Source: DATLED01 sp963750255
Lineage (GTDB): Bacteria; Actinomycetota; Acidimicrobiia; Acidimicrobiales; CADCTF01
Direction: 5' to 3'
DNA length: 64,000 nt
Assembly: GCA_963750255.1 (NCBI GenBank)
Contig: CAVVPZ010000009.1
Location: 186,001 to 250,000 of the forward strand
Each line of letters starts with the position of its first letter. The stretch's first letter is position 1. A program made the position numbers and the translations under genes. The notes below the pieces were generated by a model. That model saw only the letters and a list, made by a program, of their open reading frames with translations. It did not search any database and was not told where the DNA came from. Positions 9,609 to 19,047 of the stretch are shown in pieces.

Positions 9609-11134
9609 CCGCCGTGGCGGTCCTCGCCGGCCTCGTCGCCGCCGGGTTGGCCGGGATGCGTTGGCTGCGGGTGGCACAGCGCGAGCACTACCTCGTCGGG
9701 TCGTGCACCCGCTTCGCCCGCCGTTGGTGGCTGGGGCTCGGCTTCAACACCCTCCTCGCCGTCGGCGTCGGCGTCAACCTGCTGCTCTCGCTCGTGTCGC
9801 CGTTCTTCGGGTTCCTCGTCGCCGTTCCCGTCGCCGTGGGACCCTTCGGACTGAAGCTTCGGGGCACGGCCCCCGGTCCGATCGCGTGGACGAACCGGCT
9901 GAAGACCTTGACCGCGGTGTGGGTCACCATCTCGGTGGCCGTCGTCGGCGTGACCGGGCTGCTGGGACGTCCGGCGTTCGGGGCCGCCCTGGTCGCCGCC
10001 GCCGCTCCGGTCCTGGTCGACGTCGCCCTGCGCATCACCGCGCCGATCGAGCGACGCAAAGCGGGTGTCTTCGTGGACCGGGCGACGGAGAAGCTCCGGT
10101 CGATCAACCCGACCGTGATCGCCATCACTGGCAGCTTCGGCAAGACCGGGACCAAGGGGTACGTCACCCACCTCGCGTCGGCCAGCCGCACCGTCGTGCC
10201 GACGCCGGCGAGCTTCAACAACACAGCCGGGCTCTCTCGCGCCATCAACGAAAACCTCGCCCCTGGCACCGAAGTGTTCGTGGCCGAGATGGGCACGTAC
10301 GGACCGGGCGAGATCGCCGACATGTGTTCCTGGGTGCGCCCGTCGATCGCCGCCATCACGGCCATCGGTCCCGTGCACCTCGAGCGCATGGGTGACGAGG
10401 AGACAATCACCCGAGCGAAGGCCGAGATCTTCGCCACCGCCGACACGTGCGTGCTCAACATCGACGATCCCCACCTCGCTCCGTTGGCCGACGAGCTGGC
10501 CGTCGAGGGAAAGGCGGTGGTCCGCTGCTCGGGGGTCGATCCGTCGGTCGACGTCGCCGTGATCGACGACGAGGGCGAGCGCACCGTGAGTGTCGGGGGC
10601 CATGAACTGGTTCGGCTGCCGCGAACCGACTCGCCGCCGACCAACGTCGCCATCGCCATCGCCCTCGCCCGCGCCGTCGGCGTTCCCGATGATGTGATCG
10701 CCCGCCGGCTCGGCGATCTCCCGACGGCCCGCAATCGGCGGACCATCAGTCGAGGTTCGACCGGTGCGACGTTCATCGACGACACCTACAACTCCAACCC
10801 GACCGGCGCTCGGGCCGCATTGGTCACCCTCCAGCAGCAGGCGGCGACGCTTCACGGGAGCGGGGTGGCCTTGGTCACGCCCGGGATGGTCGAACTCGGA
10901 AGCCGCCAGTACGAGGAGAACCGGGCCTTCGCCGCGGCCGCCTCGGAGGTGTGTACCGACATCGTCGTGATCGGGGCCACCAACCGCAAGGCCCTGATGG
11001 CCGGCGGTCACGAAGGCCGGGCCCGCGTCGTACTCGTCGATGATCGGGCCGCCGCCACGGCGTGGGTGCGGGAGAATACGGGCGAGGGCGATGTCGTGCT
11101 CTTCGAGAACGACCTGCCCGACCACTTCCCGTAG
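9605..11134 (+). CDS. Membrane-anchored Mur ligase family protein (MurF-like)
   Basis: A 509-residue protein. The first ~145 residues hold about four hydrophobic helices in place of the MurF substrate-binding domain. The Mur ligase core follows, with P-loop ITGSFGKTGTK near residue 173, then SFNNTAGLSRAINENL, EMGTYGPGEI and IDDTYNSNPTGARAAL. Family members couple ATP hydrolysis to amide bond formation between a carboxylate carrier and an amino acid or dipeptide. The next gene, 11 bases on, is a D-Ala-D-Ala ligase homologue, so the pair may make and attach a dipeptide. It is not the usual MurF of the dcw cluster: the UDP-MurNAc-binding N-domain is absent. The acceptor is unknown. Confidence 0.8.
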   Translation: MTAVAVLAGLVAAGLAGMRWLRVAQREHYLVGSCTRFARRWWLGLGFNTLLAVGVGVNLLLSLVSPFFGFLVAVPVAVGPFGLKLRGTAPGPIAWTNRLKTLTAVWVTISVAVVGVTGLLGRPAFGAALVAAAAPVLVDVALRITAPIERRKAGVFVDRATEKLRSINPTVIAITGSFGKTGTKGYVTHLASASRTVVPTPASFNNTAGLSRAINENLAPGTEVFVAEMGTYGPGEIADMCSWVRPSIAAITAIGPVHLERMGDEETITRAKAEIFATADTCVLNIDDPHLAPLADELAVEGKAVVRCSGVDPSVDVAVIDDEGERTVSVGGHELVRLPRTDSPPTNVAIAIALARAVGVPDDVIARRLGDLPTARNRRTISRGSTGATFIDDTYNSNPTGARAALVTLQQQAATLHGSGVALVTPGMVELGSRQYEENRAFAAAASEVCTDIVVIGATNRKALMAGGHEGRARVVLVDDRAAATAWVRENTGEGDVVLFENDLPDHFP

Positions 11135-11145
11135 AAGGAGCGACC

Positions 11146-12261
11146 TTGCCCCGACCCGCCATCCTCTTCGGAGGCCCTTCGCCGGAGCACGACGTCAGCA
11201 TCATCCTCGGCCTCCTGGCGTCGCGTGCGCTGCGCAACCTGGGTGAGGGGGTCGACGCCATCTATTGGACCAAGTCGGCCGACTTCGTGTTGGTCGACGA
11301 CGATCTCGAGGCCGAGCACTTCCTCGAAGGCATCCCGAAGAACTCCCGGCCGGTTCGACTCGTCGCCGGCGGCTTCGAAGTCGAGGGCGGCGGCGGGTTC
11401 GGTCGACGCAAGTCGGGACGGTTGGACACGACCGCCGTGCTCAACTGCTGCCACGGTGGTCCTGGCGAGGACGGGACGCTGCAAGGCGCCCTCGATCTGG
11501 CCGGCGTGCGCTACACCGGCCCGACGGTGGCCGGCGCCGCGCTCGGCATGGACAAGCTGGCGTTCGCCTCCGCCGTCCTCGCCGCCGGGCTCCCTCACCT
11601 TCCCGTGGTCGCCTTGGATCCCGCCGACCCCGGGCCGCCGCCTTTCGACGGGCCGTACATCGTGAAGCCGCGGTTCGGGGGCTCGTCGATCGGGATCGAA
11701 GTGCTGGCCGACTGGCCGTCGGTGTGCGCCTACGTGGCGTCGCCCCAACCCCACCTCCGGGCCGGCGCCGTGGTCGAGCCGTTCAAGGAGGCCAGCTTCG
11801 ACCTCAACATCGCCGTGCGCACCTACCCCGAGGTGCAGCTGTCGGCCATCGAGAAGCCCATCCGCTCGACCGATGGCGCGGCCATTCTCGACTACCGAGA
11901 CAAGTACGTCGGTGGCGAAGGGATGGTGAGCGCGCCCAAGGAACTTCCCGCCGTCATCTCGGCCGAGTGGGAAGCGACGATTCGAGAGACGGCTCGCAAG
12001 CTGGTGACGTTGGCTTCGGTGCGGGGCGTGGCCCGGATCGACTTCCTGGCCCATGGCGACGACCTGTTCGTGAACGAGATCAACACCATTCCCGGCTCGA
12101 TGTCGAAGCACCTCTGGATCGACCCGCCCATCGCGCCCGCCGACCTCTTCGGTGACCTGCTCCGCGAGGCAGCCAGCGGCCCAGGCCGGCCGTATTCGAC
12201 CCAGGGCGCCGACGGGTCGGCCCTTCGGTCGGCCGGCTCGATCACCAACAAGCTCGGCTAG
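11146..12261 (+). CDS. D-alanine-D-alanine ligase family ATP-grasp protein
   Basis: A 371-residue ATP-grasp ligase. The N-terminal FGGPSPEHDVS is the Ddl hallmark, followed by CCHGGPGEDGTLQG, the ATP-binding GPYIVKPRFGGSSIGIE, and the metal site VARIDFL...NEINTIPGSM. The start is TTG 11146: an AAGGAG ribosome site sits at 11135-11140 with five bases' spacing and the homology begins right after it. It follows the Mur ligase homologue by 11 bases. Family members join two D-amino acids, or one amino acid and a hydroxy acid. Whether this is the housekeeping Ddl or a specialised paralogue cannot be told from the window, but the Mur-like partner favours a specialised role. Confidence 0.88.
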   Translation: MPRPAILFGGPSPEHDVSIILGLLASRALRNLGEGVDAIYWTKSADFVLVDDDLEAEHFLEGIPKNSRPVRLVAGGFEVEGGGGFGRRKSGRLDTTAVLNCCHGGPGEDGTLQGALDLAGVRYTGPTVAGAALGMDKLAFASAVLAAGLPHLPVVALDPADPGPPPFDGPYIVKPRFGGSSIGIEVLADWPSVCAYVASPQPHLRAGAVVEPFKEASFDLNIAVRTYPEVQLSAIEKPIRSTDGAAILDYRDKYVGGEGMVSAPKELPAVISAEWEATIRETARKLVTLASVRGVARIDFLAHGDDLFVNEINTIPGSMSKHLWIDPPIAPADLFGDLLREAASGPGRPYSTQGADGSALRSAGSITNKLG

Positions 12262-12270
12262 GAAGCATCG

Positions 12271-12615
12271 ATGGTCGAGGTGGAAGCCGAGCGGTTCGCC
12301 GAACTCGTGGGCGATGCCCTCGACGGGATCCCGGACGAACTCGGACGCCTCATGGACAACGTCAACGTGTTCGTCGATGACACCAGCCCGCCCGGTCGGC
12401 TGTACGGCCTCTACGAGGGCATCCCGCTTACCCGCCGCGAGACCTATGGCGGCATGGTGATGCCCGACCGGATCACGATCTTTCGCCGCACCATCTGCGC
12501 CGGTTGCCGGACGGAGGCCGAAGTCGTCGAGCAGGTGCGGGTGACGGTCGTCCACGAGGTCGCGCACCACTTCGGCATCGACGACGCTCGACTCCACGAG
12601 CTCGGTTGGGGATGA
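12271..12615 (+). CDS. Small metallopeptidase of the zincin-1 (PF06262-type) family
   Basis: A 114-residue protein with the zinc site HEVAHHFGIDD near its C-terminus (HExxH plus a downstream acidic residue). The beginning, VEAERFAELVGDALDGIPDE, and the middle, GLYEGIPLTRR with DRITIFRR, are the usual frame of these minigluzincin-like proteins, widespread in actinobacteria with unknown targets. It begins nine bases after the Ddl-like gene and its stop overlaps the next start (ATGA), so it is part of the same run. Peptidase activity is inferred from the motif. Confidence 0.85.
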   Translation: MVEVEAERFAELVGDALDGIPDELGRLMDNVNVFVDDTSPPGRLYGLYEGIPLTRRETYGGMVMPDRITIFRRTICAGCRTEAEVVEQVRVTVVHEVAHHFGIDDARLHELGWG

Positions 12616-13166
12616 CATCCGTCGATTGGCCGTGGGGCATCGACGTCGGCGACGGCATCGCGCTGCGGGGACCAGATCCCCACGACGCCGAGGGCCTCGT
12701 CGCCGCCATCGACGCGTCGCTCGAGGAATTGCGACCGTGGATGGCGTGGGCCGCCGCGCCGGCCACCCTCGACCAGCAGGCGGTCCGCCTCGCGGTGGCA
12801 GCCGAGGCGTTCTCGATCGGCGCTGATGCCTCGTACACCGTCGTCGTCGACGGCGAGGTGGCCGGGGTCATCGGCATCCACGATCGGCTCGGCGACGACA
12901 CCGCTCGGGAACTCGGGTATTGGCTGGCCACCGAGCACAGCGGTCGAGGCGTCATGACCCGGAGCATCGTGGCCGTTCTCGCCGTCGTCGCCAGTCTCGG
13001 GTTCGACCGGGCCGTCATCCACTGCGACGAGCAGAACCACCGGAGCGCCGGCGTGGCCCGTCGGGCCGGGTTCACGTTGACGGCGGTGGTCGACGACGAC
13101 GAACGCGCCGCGCCGGCAGCGTCAGGTCGGACGATGGTCTGGGAGCGATCGCTAACGTCGGCCTGA
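12612..13166 (+). CDS. GNAT acetyltransferase (RimJ/RimL type)
   Basis: A 184-residue GCN5-related N-acetyltransferase. It opens with IALRGPDPHDAEGLVAAIDA and ELRPWMAWA, as in ribosomal-protein N-acetyltransferases. It then has the acetyl-CoA-binding region ELGYWLATEHSGRGVMTRSI (a variant of the Q/RxxGxG/A loop) and the NHRSAGVARRAGF motif. The ATG at 12612 overlaps the metallopeptidase stop; a longer in-frame extension would run through that gene. Its stop overlaps the ACT gene by one base (TGATG). The substrate could be a protein N-terminus or a small amine. Confidence 0.87.
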   Translation: MTSVDWPWGIDVGDGIALRGPDPHDAEGLVAAIDASLEELRPWMAWAAAPATLDQQAVRLAVAAEAFSIGADASYTVVVDGEVAGVIGIHDRLGDDTARELGYWLATEHSGRGVMTRSIVAVLAVVASLGFDRAVIHCDEQNHRSAGVARRAGFTLTAVVDDDERAAPAASGRTMVWERSLTSA

Positions 13167-13700
13167 TGGGACATCTCGCCGTGACCGCCATCGGCGAAGA
13201 CCGCGCTGGCATCGTGGCCGACGTCGCCGGAGCACTCACCGGATCGGGGTGCAACCTTGCCGACTCGACGATGTCGATCCTGGGCGGCCACTTCGCCATG
13301 GTGCTCGTCGTCGACGGTCCCGACGACCTCGATGCCGTTGCTCTCCAAGCCCGTCTTGATGGTGCGCCCGACCTTGACGACCTCATCGTCACCGTCCGCG
13401 ACGTTCGCGTGCCGGATCCGGCAACGGCCGCCGGACGGCGAGCGGTGGACCGTCGTCGTCCACGGTGCCGACCATCCCGGCATCGTGCACGGCATCGCCT
13501 CGGTGCTTGCCGGCCTCGGGGTCAACATCGTCGATCTCACGACGAGGGTGTCGGGCACGCCGCCGCTCTACGCCATGGTCATCGAGGCCACTCTCCCCAA
13601 CGGCCTTGACGCCGGCGACCTCGACCGCCGGCTGACGACCGAATCGCGTCACCTCGGGGTGGAGTGCACCCTGCATCCCTCTGAGGCGGACATCCTCTAG
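13166..13700 (+). CDS. Tandem ACT-domain protein (GcvR-like); one frame break
   Basis: About 177 residues with two ACT domains. The first begins HLAVTAIGEDRAGIVADVAG and continues CNLADSTMSILGGHFAM. The second begins VVVHGADHPGIVHGIASVLA and continues GVNIVDLTTRVSG. The frame shifts at about 13420-13440 in a GC-rich CGGCGAGCGG stretch between the domains; each half is clean. ACT pairs of this type (GcvR family) bind amino acids and regulate partner proteins. It overlaps the GNAT gene by one base and abuts the deformylase start, so coexpression is likely. Ligand unknown. Confidence 0.82.
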
Positions 13701-14204
13701 GTGCCCGTCCGACCGGTGCTGCAGCTACCGGCGCCGGTGCTCGTGACGCCCGCGACCGCGGTCGACGACCTCGACGACCCGGGGGTGCGCGCGCTCGTCG
13801 TCGACCTCGTCGACACGATGCGGGCGTCGCCGGCGTGCGTCGGCTTGGCCGCCAACCAGATCGGCGTCGGCCTCCGAGCCTTCGCCATCGACATCGCCGG
13901 TCACCGCAAGGCTCGGTCGTGCGCCGGTCTCGTCGTCCTCCTCAACCCCGAGGTGGTCGAAGCCAGCGACCCCGACATCGCTCGAGAGGGATGCATGAGC
14001 GTGCCGGATCTCACCGGCGACGTTGCCCGGCCCTCCCGCGTGGTCGTGCGCGGACTCGCCCCGACCGGCGCCGAGCGGATCATCGAGGCCGACGCCTTCG
14101 AGGCCCGTGCCTTGTTGCACGAACTCGATCACCTCGACGGCAAGGTGTTCCTCGATCGGGTCGCCTCGCCGTCGTCGGTGTTCCAGCGTCGGGTGTACCG
14201 CTGA
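13701..14204 (+). CDS. def: Peptide deformylase
   Basis: A 167-residue iron/zinc hydrolase that removes the formyl group from nascent proteins. The three diagnostic motifs are present: GLAANQIG (motif I, GxGxAAxQ variant), EGCMSVP (motif II, metal Cys) and LLHELDHLDG (motif III, HExxH). The start GTG 13701 directly follows the ACT-gene stop. Motif II reads EGCMS rather than the more common EGCLS. The overall sequence is of the short actinobacterial type, so it may be one of several paralogues. Placement behind an N-acetyltransferase is suggestive of N-terminal protein processing, but this is only context. Confidence 0.9.
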   Translation: MPVRPVLQLPAPVLVTPATAVDDLDDPGVRALVVDLVDTMRASPACVGLAANQIGVGLRAFAIDIAGHRKARSCAGLVVLLNPEVVEASDPDIAREGCMSVPDLTGDVARPSRVVVRGLAPTGAERIIEADAFEARALLHELDHLDGKVFLDRVASPSSVFQRRVYR

Positions 14205-14235
14205 TCCAGCCGCCGGCGTCGGTAGGGTTTCCTGC

Positions 14236-14850
14236 GTGGCCTTCCCCCCGAAGTTGCTCAACGACGGAGAAGAGGTCGTACTCGACCTCCACCCGCACTG
14301 GTCCTACTTCGCCGGGCCCTTCGCCGCCCTCGTCGTGACCGTGGCCGCCACCATCGCCGTGATGGTGCTCGATCTCCCCGACTGGCTGTGGCTCGCGCTC
14401 TTGGCCTTGACGGCGCTCGACGCCATTTGGCTCCTTGCTCGCTTGGCCAAGTGGAAGACGACCAACTTCGTGGTGACCACCGATCGCCTGATCTTCCGGG
14501 CCGGCGTCGTGTCCAAGCAGGGCAAGGAGATTCCGCTCGAGCGGCTCAACGACATCAGCTTCTCCCAGACCGTCATCGAACGGCTGCTCGGTAGCGGAGA
14601 TCTCATGATCGAGTCGGGGGGCGAACGGGGCCAGCAGAACTTCTCCGACATCCGTAGTCCGGCCAAGGTGCAGAACGAGATCTACCGACAGATCGAACTG
14701 GCGGCCGGTCGCGACCACGATCGGATGGCGGGTCGGCGCGAGCTCTCGATCCCCGAGCAGATCGAGAAGCTCGACGAACTCCGTTCGCGGGGCGTCTTGT
14801 CGCAGGCGGAGTTCGACGCCAAGAAGGCCCAACTCCTCGACCGGATGTAG
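14236..14850 (+). CDS. PH-domain membrane protein with C-terminal SHOCT domain
   Basis: A 204-residue protein with two hydrophobic helices at about residues 25-70 (PFAALVVTVAATIAVMVLDL, then WLALLALTALDAIWLLARL). A bacterial PH-like domain follows (WKTTNFVVTTDRLIFRAGVV, IPLERLNDISF). A SHOCT motif ends it (SIPEQIEKLDELRSRGVLS... FDAKKAQLLDRM). SHOCT regions are short oligomerisation modules. The start is GTG 14236 (VAFPPKLLND). Proteins of this type localise to the membrane and are poorly characterised. It is the last gene before the convergent galactose operon. Confidence 0.85.
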   Translation: MAFPPKLLNDGEEVVLDLHPHWSYFAGPFAALVVTVAATIAVMVLDLPDWLWLALLALTALDAIWLLARLAKWKTTNFVVTTDRLIFRAGVVSKQGKEIPLERLNDISFSQTVIERLLGSGDLMIESGGERGQQNFSDIRSPAKVQNEIYRQIELAAGRDHDRMAGRRELSIPEQIEKLDELRSRGVLSQAEFDAKKAQLLDRM

Positions 14851-14859
14851 CCAGCCGTC

Positions 14860-15882
14860 CTACGGGGCGATGGTGGTGAGCGAGGCGCCCGCCGAGGCGC
14901 GGACGGCCCACCAGTCGAACGGGAGGTCGAGCGCAACCCCGGCGCCGACGAGAGCGACGACGCAACCACCGAATCCGGCGCCCGTGAGCCGAGCACCGAA
15001 GACTCCCGGTGTGGCCACCAGTCGCTCGACGAGGGCGTCGAGCGTGGGGGTCGACACGTCGAAGTCGCCCGCCAGACTGCGGTGGCTCTCGACCATGAGC
15101 GCCCCGGCGCCGTCGAGGTCCCCGCCGGACAGCGCCGCGGCGAACGCCTGGACGCGTCCGTTCTCGCTGACCACGTGGCGGGCGCGGCGACGAAGGAGGT
15201 CGGTGGCGATCGACTCGACGTCGGCGAGTGAGGCCAGGCGCAGCGGGCCGATCAACGTCTCGGCCTCCTCGCACTGCGCCCGGCGCACGCCGTAGAAGCT
15301 GGTGGCCAACTCCCGCCGGGTGCCGGAGTCGACGACGACGATCGACACCTCATCGGGGACCGGTACCGGCGTGATCTCGAGGGAGTGGCAGTCGAGCAAG
15401 AGGGCGTGGCCGGCCACGCCGGCAGCCGACGTGAGCTGGTCCATGATCCCGCAGGGAACGCCCGAGGCCAGCGTCTCGGCCCGCTGGCAGGCGAGGGCGA
15501 GGTCGACCGGTTGTCCTTCGAATCCGAGCGCGAGCGCGACTGCGACTTCGAGTGCCGCGCTCGACGAGAGGCCGGCTCCGATGGGCAGGTCGGAGCGCAC
15601 GAATCCGATCCCGCCCTGCTCGGGACGGAGGACGTGGACGACGCCGGCCACGTAGCGCGCCCAGTGGGGATCGACGCCCGACGGTTCGCGCGGATCGTCG
15701 AAGTGGACGAAGGCCGGCTCGTCCTCGTCGGCGGAAACGAGTTCGACCCACGGCACGCCGCGCTCGAGTTCGACCTCGGTGGCCCGGTCGATGGCCATGG
15801 GGAGGACGAGGCCGCCGGTGTAGTCGGTGTGGTCGCCGATCAGGTTGACTCGGCCTGGGGCACGGGCGAGCACCGTCGTCAC
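14860..15882 (-). CDS. galK: Galactokinase
   Basis: A 340-residue GHMP kinase that phosphorylates galactose to galactose-1-phosphate in the Leloir pathway. Signatures are APGRVNLIGDHTDYTGG (galactose site), PIGAGLSSSAALEVA (ATP-binding GHMP motif) and the C-terminal ARLTGAGFGGCVVAL. The base Asp is in CGIMDQLTSA. Start is GTG 15882, whose GTGA overlaps the galT stop. It is the last gene of a four-gene minus-strand operon. It is somewhat shorter than E. coli GalK but complete in all motifs. Confidence 0.94.
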   Translation of the reverse strand: MTTVLARAPGRVNLIGDHTDYTGGLVLPMAIDRATEVELERGVPWVELVSADEDEPAFVHFDDPREPSGVDPHWARYVAGVVHVLRPEQGGIGFVRSDLPIGAGLSSSAALEVAVALALGFEGQPVDLALACQRAETLASGVPCGIMDQLTSAAGVAGHALLLDCHSLEITPVPVPDEVSIVVVDSGTRRELATSFYGVRRAQCEEAETLIGPLRLASLADVESIATDLLRRRARHVVSENGRVQAFAAALSGGDLDGAGALMVESHRSLAGDFDVSTPTLDALVERLVATPGVFGARLTGAGFGGCVVALVGAGVALDLPFDWWAVRASAGASLTTIAP

Positions 15883-16741
15883 GAGCTGGCCTCACGGAGC
15901 TGGGCGGCGGCCACCACGGGGTCGACGGGATTGAAGAAGACCCCGCTCCCGAGTTCGCCGGCGGCCACGAAGCGGGCCACGCCCGGCGACCGGAACAGCG
16001 GCGCGACGTGGACATGGAGATGGGCGGCGGGCCACGCCCCGCCGTCGGTCGGCCGTTGGTGCACCCAGAGCATGTACGGCATGGGCGCGGCGAAGACCCG
16101 GTCGAGCCGGCCGAGGGCGTCGACGAGGGCGGCGGCCAGCCCATGGCGGCCATCGGTCCCGGCCCCGGGCAGGTCGGGAGCGTGGACGTCGGGTCGCACC
16201 AGCAGCTCGAAGGGCCATCCGGCGGCGCGGGGCACCTCGACGTCCACCCCTCGTGCCGGCCCACCAGCCGTTCGCCGGGATCGGGCAGCGCGCACAGGCT
16301 GCACGCTCCCGACGCCAGCTCGCGTTGGGCGGCCTCGGGCACGGTCGGGAAGGCGTAGATCTGTCCGTGGGGATGGGCGATGGTTGCGCCGACCTCGGGG
16401 CCGCGATTCTCGAACGGCATCACGTAGGCGACGTCGTCGCGGCGCCCGAGCGCCGTCGTGCGCTCCGACCAGAGATCAACGACCCTCGCCGCGCCGTCGA
16501 CACCGAGCGACGAAAACGTGGCTTCGTGGACAGGGGAGTAGAGCACGACCTCGGCCCGACCCTCGGAGATGGCCGGCCACCGGTTGGGGAACCAGGTGAC
16601 GTCGTACGGCTCGGGCGCCTCGAGCCCCCCGACGCAGAACGGGCAGCCGTTGGATGGGAGGTTGGGCCGCGCCTGGCGGCCACCCGTGATGACGGCGACG
16701 GTCCCGCTCAGCGGATCGACGCGGGCATCGAAGTCGCTCAC
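15879..16741 (-). CDS. galT: Galactose-1-phosphate uridylyltransferase; one frame break
   Basis: About 287 residues. The first part has CPFCVGGLEAPEPYDV (zinc site), WFPNRWPAI and the catalytic HPHGQIYAFP. The frame breaks at 16247-16250, where a run of four C (minus-strand GAGGGGTGGAC) seems to lack one base. It then continues GVDVEVPRAAGWPFELLVRP and AAHLHVHVAPLFRSPGVARF. The enzyme swaps UMP between UDP-glucose and galactose-1-phosphate. Start is GTG 16741, overlapping the alpha-galactosidase stop by four bases; its own stop overlaps galK. The homopolymer position of the break points to a sequencing error. Confidence 0.9.
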
Positions 16742-18411
16742 TCCGCGATGCCGAGTACGGCGTGGGGCCCACCGTCGGCGTCGTCGCGCCAGTCGACCGT
16801 CAGCTGCGAGCCGGCGGCCGAGCGGACGACCACGGCGTCGGCAAACGGATCGTCGATGTCGAGGAGCGTGTCGACGTCGTCGTGCACCCGGTGCAGCGCT
16901 TCGAGCAGACCCCACTCGGCGTCGGTGTAGCGCCGCACGTCGTCGGACACCACGGTGAAGGCGCCCGTGCCCGTGATCACTGCGGCGAGAAACGAACGCT
17001 GCCCGGCGTCGAGCCGCGTCTCGGTGGGCCGCAAGAGGAGACAGTCGGGGTCATTGATGAACACCCGGCGGTGCAGCGGCGCCCGGAGCACGCTGGCGGC
17101 GATGGCGTTGACCGCCGCCGGGGCCGTCTCGACAAGGCCGGGCCAGTGATTGTCGGGTGTCCACATCGGCGCGCACATCAGCCGAAACCCGCATGGCGTC
17201 GACGACACCGACGGCGGGACCGAACGGACAGCCGCAACCCAGGAGGAAGGCGTCGTCTCCGATGCCGTCGCGCACGGCATCGAGGCCGGCGCGGAGTGAC
17301 TGGGCTCGGGTGAGGGCGGGGTCGTGACGGCGAGCCGGAAGCGCGGCTGCGTAACAGAAGTCGATCTTGTGGTAGCGGAATCCCTGGTCGACGAGCGCTG
17401 CGAAGGTCCGGCGGAGGTGGTCCAGCACGTCGGGACGAGTGGTGTCGAGCGCCAGCGCCCATCCGCCCCAGTTGCCGTTGTTGAACATCGCTCGGGCCGG
17501 GTGGCCGCTCGGTTCGTGCACCGCGGCCCAGTCGGGGTGGTCGCGAAACGTCTCACTGTTGGCGCCGAGCAAGAAGGGGGCGGTCCAGATGCCGGCCTCC
17601 ATGCCGGCGTGGAGGATCTCCTCGGCTAGGGCGGCGGTGCCCTCTTTCCACTCCGGCGCCGGTGTGAGCCAGTCGCCGATCGCGTTCTGGTAGCCGTCGT
17701 CGATCTGCACGAGTCCAAAGCCCCGTCCGGCGAGGCCGGCGAGATTGGCGCGGATGTCGGCGGGCGTCACGGCCGAGAAGTACTGGTACCAACTGCACCA
17801 GCCCAAGGGCGCCGGCGCGCTGATTCGGGCGCCGGCGGTGGTGCCCCACAACGACGCGAAGTCCGAGTATCGGATGCCGGGGTCGCCGTCGGCCAGCCAG
17901 ATCGGGTCGAGGGGCCGCTCGCTCGCCGGGGCCGAGCGGGACGCCGTCGAACATCGCTCGCACGGCGAGTCCGTCGGCCTCGGCCTCGACCGTGCCGAGG
18001 TGCTGGCGGGCGTCGAGGAACCCAGCGACGCCGGAGTCGGTGAGCAGGAACTGGTCTCCGGCGATGACGCGCCCGGCACCCTCGGGCCGACTGAGGTGCG
18101 TGCCCTCTGGCCCAGTCGGGGAGATCGGCTCTCTCCGCTCGAAGGTCGCGGGGATCACAGCGCCGGACCACCGACCAACTCTGGTGGCCGTGCTCGAGGA
18201 CTCGTTGGGGGAGCGCCGCGACTCGGATCACGACGTCGTCGAGCGGCACCGCGTCGCGCCCCGGGTTGCGAACGGTGATGTCGAGGCGGCGGCCCTCGTC
18301 GAGATCGCTCGAACGGGTGACGACCTCGAGGCCGCCGACGGCGACGAGGCCCTCGGCGAACCGGGCCGTGACCCCGTTGACCTCGATCGACAAGACGTCG
18401 GTGTGGCTCAT
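16738..18411 (-). CDS. GH36-type alpha-galactosidase; three frame breaks
   Basis: About 557 residues assembled from four frames. They are: an N-terminal beta domain (MSHTDVLSIEVNGVTARF); a middle piece (PATFERREPISPTGPEGTHL); the catalytic barrel (APLGWCSWYQYFSAVTPADI, LVQIDDGYQNAIGDW, and the nucleophile in FRYHKIDFCYAAAL); and a tail from the acid/base region RVSADV onward (WTPDNHWPGLVETAPAAVNA). Breaks lie near 18160, 17935 and 17190. The motifs are diagnostic of clan GH-D alpha-galactosidases, which release galactose from raffinose-type sugars or galactomannans. No signal peptide is seen, so it is probably cytosolic. The operon passes the product to galT and galK. Confidence 0.85.
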
Positions 18412-19023
18412 GATGCGGCTGCGATCGAGTAGGCCGCATCGATGGCCCGCGGCAGGGCCTGTTCGAGAGGGATGGCGCTCGCCACGAGGCCGCGGTAGGC
18501 CCGTTGCCTCGGCGTCGTCGCCGGATGACGGGCGCCGAACGCGACGCGCTGAGCCCGAAGGTGTTCGCCGATCGCGGTTCGGCGCACGCCGTGCCCGGGG
18601 GCGGCGAGGACATCGATCAGGAGCGCCGACAACTCGTAGGCCCGCTCATCGGGCGCGATGCCCTGGGTCGATGTCGGACCCGGGAGCCGCGAGCCCGATG
18701 ACGGCGGTCGCCAGGACGTGACCGGCCAGTTGATGATCGAAGGCCCGGAGGAGGCGGCCGGTGGCCAGCCGCGGGAGCCGGAGGTATCGCTCAACCGGCC
18801 AGCGATTGAGGTTTCGGACCGTCACCCAGCGCCGGCACGACGGCGTGGCGCCGGTGACGACGCGAGCCCAGTCGGCGAAGGAGTCGGGCGCGTCGAGGGC
18901 GAGCCAGCGTTCGTCGTCTCCGACGTCGAGCACGACCACGGCCGTCTCGTCGACCGCCTTGGCCCACGACCGCAGGCCGCGTTCGTCACCCCAGCGAAAG
19001 ACGAAGGGTTCGGCGACGGTCAT
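18408..19023 (-). CDS. Unknown protein, first gene of the galactose operon; one frame break
   Basis: About 205 residues in two frames. The N-terminal part begins MTVAEPFVFRWGDERGLRSW and runs through VTVRNLNRWPVERYLRLPRL to AGHVLATAVIGLAAPGS. The frame shifts near 18665. The remainder, APDERAYELSALLIDVLAAP through HPATTPRQRAYRGLVASAIP, ends at 18408. I do not recognise the family. It has no clear membrane helix or signal peptide. Its stop overlaps the alpha-galactosidase start (ATGA), so it is translationally coupled to it. A role in regulating or assisting galactoside use is a guess from position only. Confidence 0.6.
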
Positions 19024-19047
19024 GGTCACGCCAGAGCCTGACACGGC

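Noticed and set aside
8549..11125. A very long minus-strand open frame under the Mur ligase region considered as a gene
   Set aside because: It runs antisense to the hydrolase, Mur ligase and part of uvrD2 in another frame, has biased Arg/Gly/His composition and no domain, while the plus strand shows clear motifs.
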